This document shows positions 38,463 through 40,286 of a DNA stretch of 40,286 nucleotides, piece after piece. A program made the translations under genes and the position numbers. The stretch lies in the IMG/VR virus record IMGVR_UViG_3300049003_000123, positions 1-40,286 of that record; one strand, given 5' to 3'. Positions within the stretch are counted from its first letter, which is position 1. Each line of letters starts with the position of its first letter. Origin of the DNA: a virus. The notes under the pieces were generated by a model, which ran no database searches, was not told the origin of the DNA, and saw nothing but the letters and a program-made list of their open reading frames with translations.

Positions 38463-39395
38463 ATGAAAAGCACCATCCGCATCAGCCGCGCGTTCGTCCT
38501 GGCCATGTTCTGCGCCACGGCGATCACGCTCATCCCACACACCGCGATGGCGGGCAGCTCTTACCAGTACATCGACACGGCACAGGCCCGCGTCTACAGC
38601 GTCGACGTCGCGAACGTCGAACAGTTCGTCGCCGACGTGCGCGCCGATGGATCGATGTGGCGCCGGCCGAGTGTGACCGCGCAGACGTTCCGGCCCGCCG
38701 CGGCCGACACGTCCACGACCATTCCGCAACTCATCATCGGCGCGAATGCACAGTGGACCACCGACGGTTACTTCCTGAATCAGTCCACGGCCACGATCGT
38801 TCAGAAGGTCGGGCACAAAACGTTTACGAGCCCCGGCTTCGATCCGATCGTGCTCGAGCCGACAATCACTCTCCAGCCCGGAACGTGGACGATCGTCAAA
38901 CGGATCGATAAGAACTTCGATCCGGATTGGCATCAATACGGGCCGCAGTCCGCGCCTGGCTTGTACGGTCTCGCCGTCGATGCGCGGCTTCAGGCGGCAA
39001 CCTTCGACTCATTCAGCGACGGCGTTCAGAAGTTCGAGTGCCCGATGCTCACGAAGGCACTGACGCAGGGCGCCGGCGCTTCGCTCACGTTCAATTTGGT
39101 TCGAACCGACTTCGAACCGCACGTCGGCTCATACCCCACGATCCTGAACACGAACACCAGCCCCGTCCCGTACGAGTTGAAGGTCTGCACGAAAGCGGAT
39201 GATTGCGTCTTTGAGGCGCACTCCGCTGCGCCGGGCATTTCGCAGGTGGGCGTCGGCCGTCTCTGCGCAAACGGTTGCAGTGTGCAGATGTGCCTCTTCT
39301 CCTGCACGGCCGGCATCGCCGGATCGGTCTCCGGCGTCTACCCCTTCATTTCAATCGGCGACAGCGGAACGCAAGTCGTCAGACAGCCGCAGTAA
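38463..39395 (+). CDS. secreted cysteine-containing protein
   Basis: A 310-residue protein with a CAGGAGA box upstream of ATG 38463. The first 30 or so residues are a Sec signal peptide (hydrophobic core FVLAMFCATAITLIP, cleavage after the AMA of HTAMA). The mature part is beta-rich with WTTDGYFLNQ and QPGTWTIVKRID. It has a C-terminal cluster of cysteines (VCTKADDC, LCANGCSVQMCLFSC) likely to form disulfides outside the cytoplasm. Function unknown. It follows a strong terminator, so it may be separately transcribed. Confidence 0.6.
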   Translation: MKSTIRISRAFVLAMFCATAITLIPHTAMAGSSYQYIDTAQARVYSVDVANVEQFVADVRADGSMWRRPSVTAQTFRPAAADTSTTIPQLIIGANAQWTTDGYFLNQSTATIVQKVGHKTFTSPGFDPIVLEPTITLQPGTWTIVKRIDKNFDPDWHQYGPQSAPGLYGLAVDARLQAATFDSFSDGVQKFECPMLTKALTQGAGASLTFNLVRTDFEPHVGSYPTILNTNTSPVPYELKVCTKADDCVFEAHSAAPGISQVGVGRLCANGCSVQMCLFSCTAGIAGSVSGVYPFISIGDSGTQVVRQPQ

Positions 39396-39425
39396 GCAAT
39401 CCCACTTTAAGCATCGGAGGACTTC

Positions 39426-40286
39426 ATGAAACAAATTCTTGCCATCATCATCACCATCGGAGCGCTTTCGGCCTTCGGGCAGAAGGCGCCGTCTCGCTTT
39501 ACCTGCACCAGCGACATCGCGACGGGGACGGATTGCGCCGTGGTCAATCTTCAGATCGCCACCGCCGGCGCGACCGAGCTCCGCACCTGGCCGGGGACGG
39601 ATCACAATTACCAGAAGGCGCAGGCCGAGTGGTCGGCCGTTGACGATCGTCTCCGCCTCGACATCGCTTCGCGCGACATGACCGCGTACCGCCGTCACAT
39701 TTTGCAGCTCGCGTGGCGCGGCCCCGTCAGATGGTCGAACGCGGCTCACCTGTTCCGTCTGTCCTTCAAAGTTCACCGCCTGCCGGACTCCCGGCAGGCG
39801 GTGCAGGAGATTCCGACCGCGCGTACTCCGGGAATTCAGACCTGCAACGCTGTGGAGTACCGGAAGGCCGTAGCCGCAGGCTCGAGCACCGAGTATGACC
39901 TCGCCGCGAAACTCAATGAGCAGCCCTGTGCGATCTCCGTTCATTCGACGCGCGAGGATGCGTTGCTCTACTGGGGCAGGGCGTACCAACTGCTCTCATC
40001 TATCGACGCGAACGTCTGGCAGCCGTGGTATCTGAACCAAACCCACACCGCGCATCAGATCGCGAGGCACGACGCCTTTGTTCGATCGATCTCCACTCTG
40101 GATATCCTGAGGCGGTGGGAGTCATCCGGTACGCCGCCGTCGCGATGGCGAGAGGAGATTGAAGCATTCGCCTCCGCGGTCGATCGATCGAACACCGGTC
40201 CCGGCCGCATGGTCATGAACGACCGCTACGGGTGGATCTCTGCGAGCGCGGTCTACAACCCGTCGAACGGAAGGACCGGAACGTGA
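39426..40286 (+). CDS. secreted protein, function unknown
   Basis: A 286-residue protein that ends with the window. ATG 39426 has a CGGAGGA box. Residues 1-19 (MKQILAIIITIGALSAFGQ) are a signal peptide. The mature part is a mixed domain with cysteines at FTCTSD, TDCAVV, QTCNAV and QPCAIS, possibly two disulfides. Helical segments follow (EDALLYWGRAYQLLSSI, RHDAFVRSISTLDILRRW). No enzyme motif is recognised. Together with the preceding gene it forms an exported pair at the genome end. Confidence 0.6.
   Translation: MKQILAIIITIGALSAFGQKAPSRFTCTSDIATGTDCAVVNLQIATAGATELRTWPGTDHNYQKAQAEWSAVDDRLRLDIASRDMTAYRRHILQLAWRGPVRWSNAAHLFRLSFKVHRLPDSRQAVQEIPTARTPGIQTCNAVEYRKAVAAGSSTEYDLAAKLNEQPCAISVHSTREDALLYWGRAYQLLSSIDANVWQPWYLNQTHTAHQIARHDAFVRSISTLDILRRWESSGTPPSRWREEIEAFASAVDRSNTGPGRMVMNDRYGWISASAVYNPSNGRTGT

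Noticed and set aside
1-40286. Prophage integration functions or attachment sites
   Set aside because: No integrase, excisionase or repressor-like gene and no flanking direct repeats were found.

Overview
This window looks like most or all of the genome of a tailed double-stranded DNA bacteriophage with a siphovirus-type gene order. I support 46 protein genes plus one nested gene, and every one lies on the + strand. They are packed tightly, many with ATGA or GTGA overlaps, and G+C is about 60% by eye. Ribosome binding sites are GGAG-type, and several products carry Sec signal peptides, so the host is a bacterium. The host cannot be named from the sequence. I see no integrase, excisionase, CI-like repressor, tRNA or rRNA. 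A lytic phage, or an incomplete temperate one, fits equally well.

Early / DNA-metabolism region (37-11747). Small proteins, several with possible zinc knuckles, precede an ASCH-domain protein and a DUF968-like HNH-type protein. A three-gene DNA-modification block follows: a C5-cytosine methyltransferase (3168-5030), an SNF2-like helicase fused to a beta-class N6-adenine/N4-cytosine methyltransferase (5027-7615), and a DpdA/TGT-like 7-deazaguanine transglycosylase (7889-8623). Next come a replication initiator (8620-9606) and a DnaB helicase (9899-11260). The initiator gene carries four spaced GTCTAGAC-like repeats and a G-quadruplex motif in its linker, which I propose as the replication origin. 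The block ends in a perfect 16-bp inverted repeat (11712-11744) and a pair of competing hairpins.

Middle region (11863-15419). There is an unrecognised 186-aa protein, a small zinc-ribbon protein, a beta-rich 130-aa protein and a 770-aa fibre-like protein with a signal peptide.

Late region (15617-36814). A good sigma70-like promoter precedes the terminase small and large subunits. These are followed by a DUF935-type portal, an S49 protease with a nested in-frame scaffold, a decoration protein, the major capsid protein, connector and tail-completion proteins, a tail tube with a duplicated inserted domain, and a metallopeptidase where tail chaperones usually sit. Then come the tape measure, a long coiled-coil protein, baseplate/hub proteins, a beta-propeller protein and a fibre-like protein. 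Intrinsic terminators flank the major capsid gene.

Right end (36848-40286). This holds a membrane/coiled-coil protein, a small exported protein, an unrecognised hydrophobic protein, a DUF5675 protein that is a candidate cell-wall or lysis enzyme, a strong terminator, and two secreted proteins of unknown role. The window ends exactly on a stop codon and begins 36 bases before a start codon on the same strand. This is compatible with a circular or circularly permuted genome but does not prove it.
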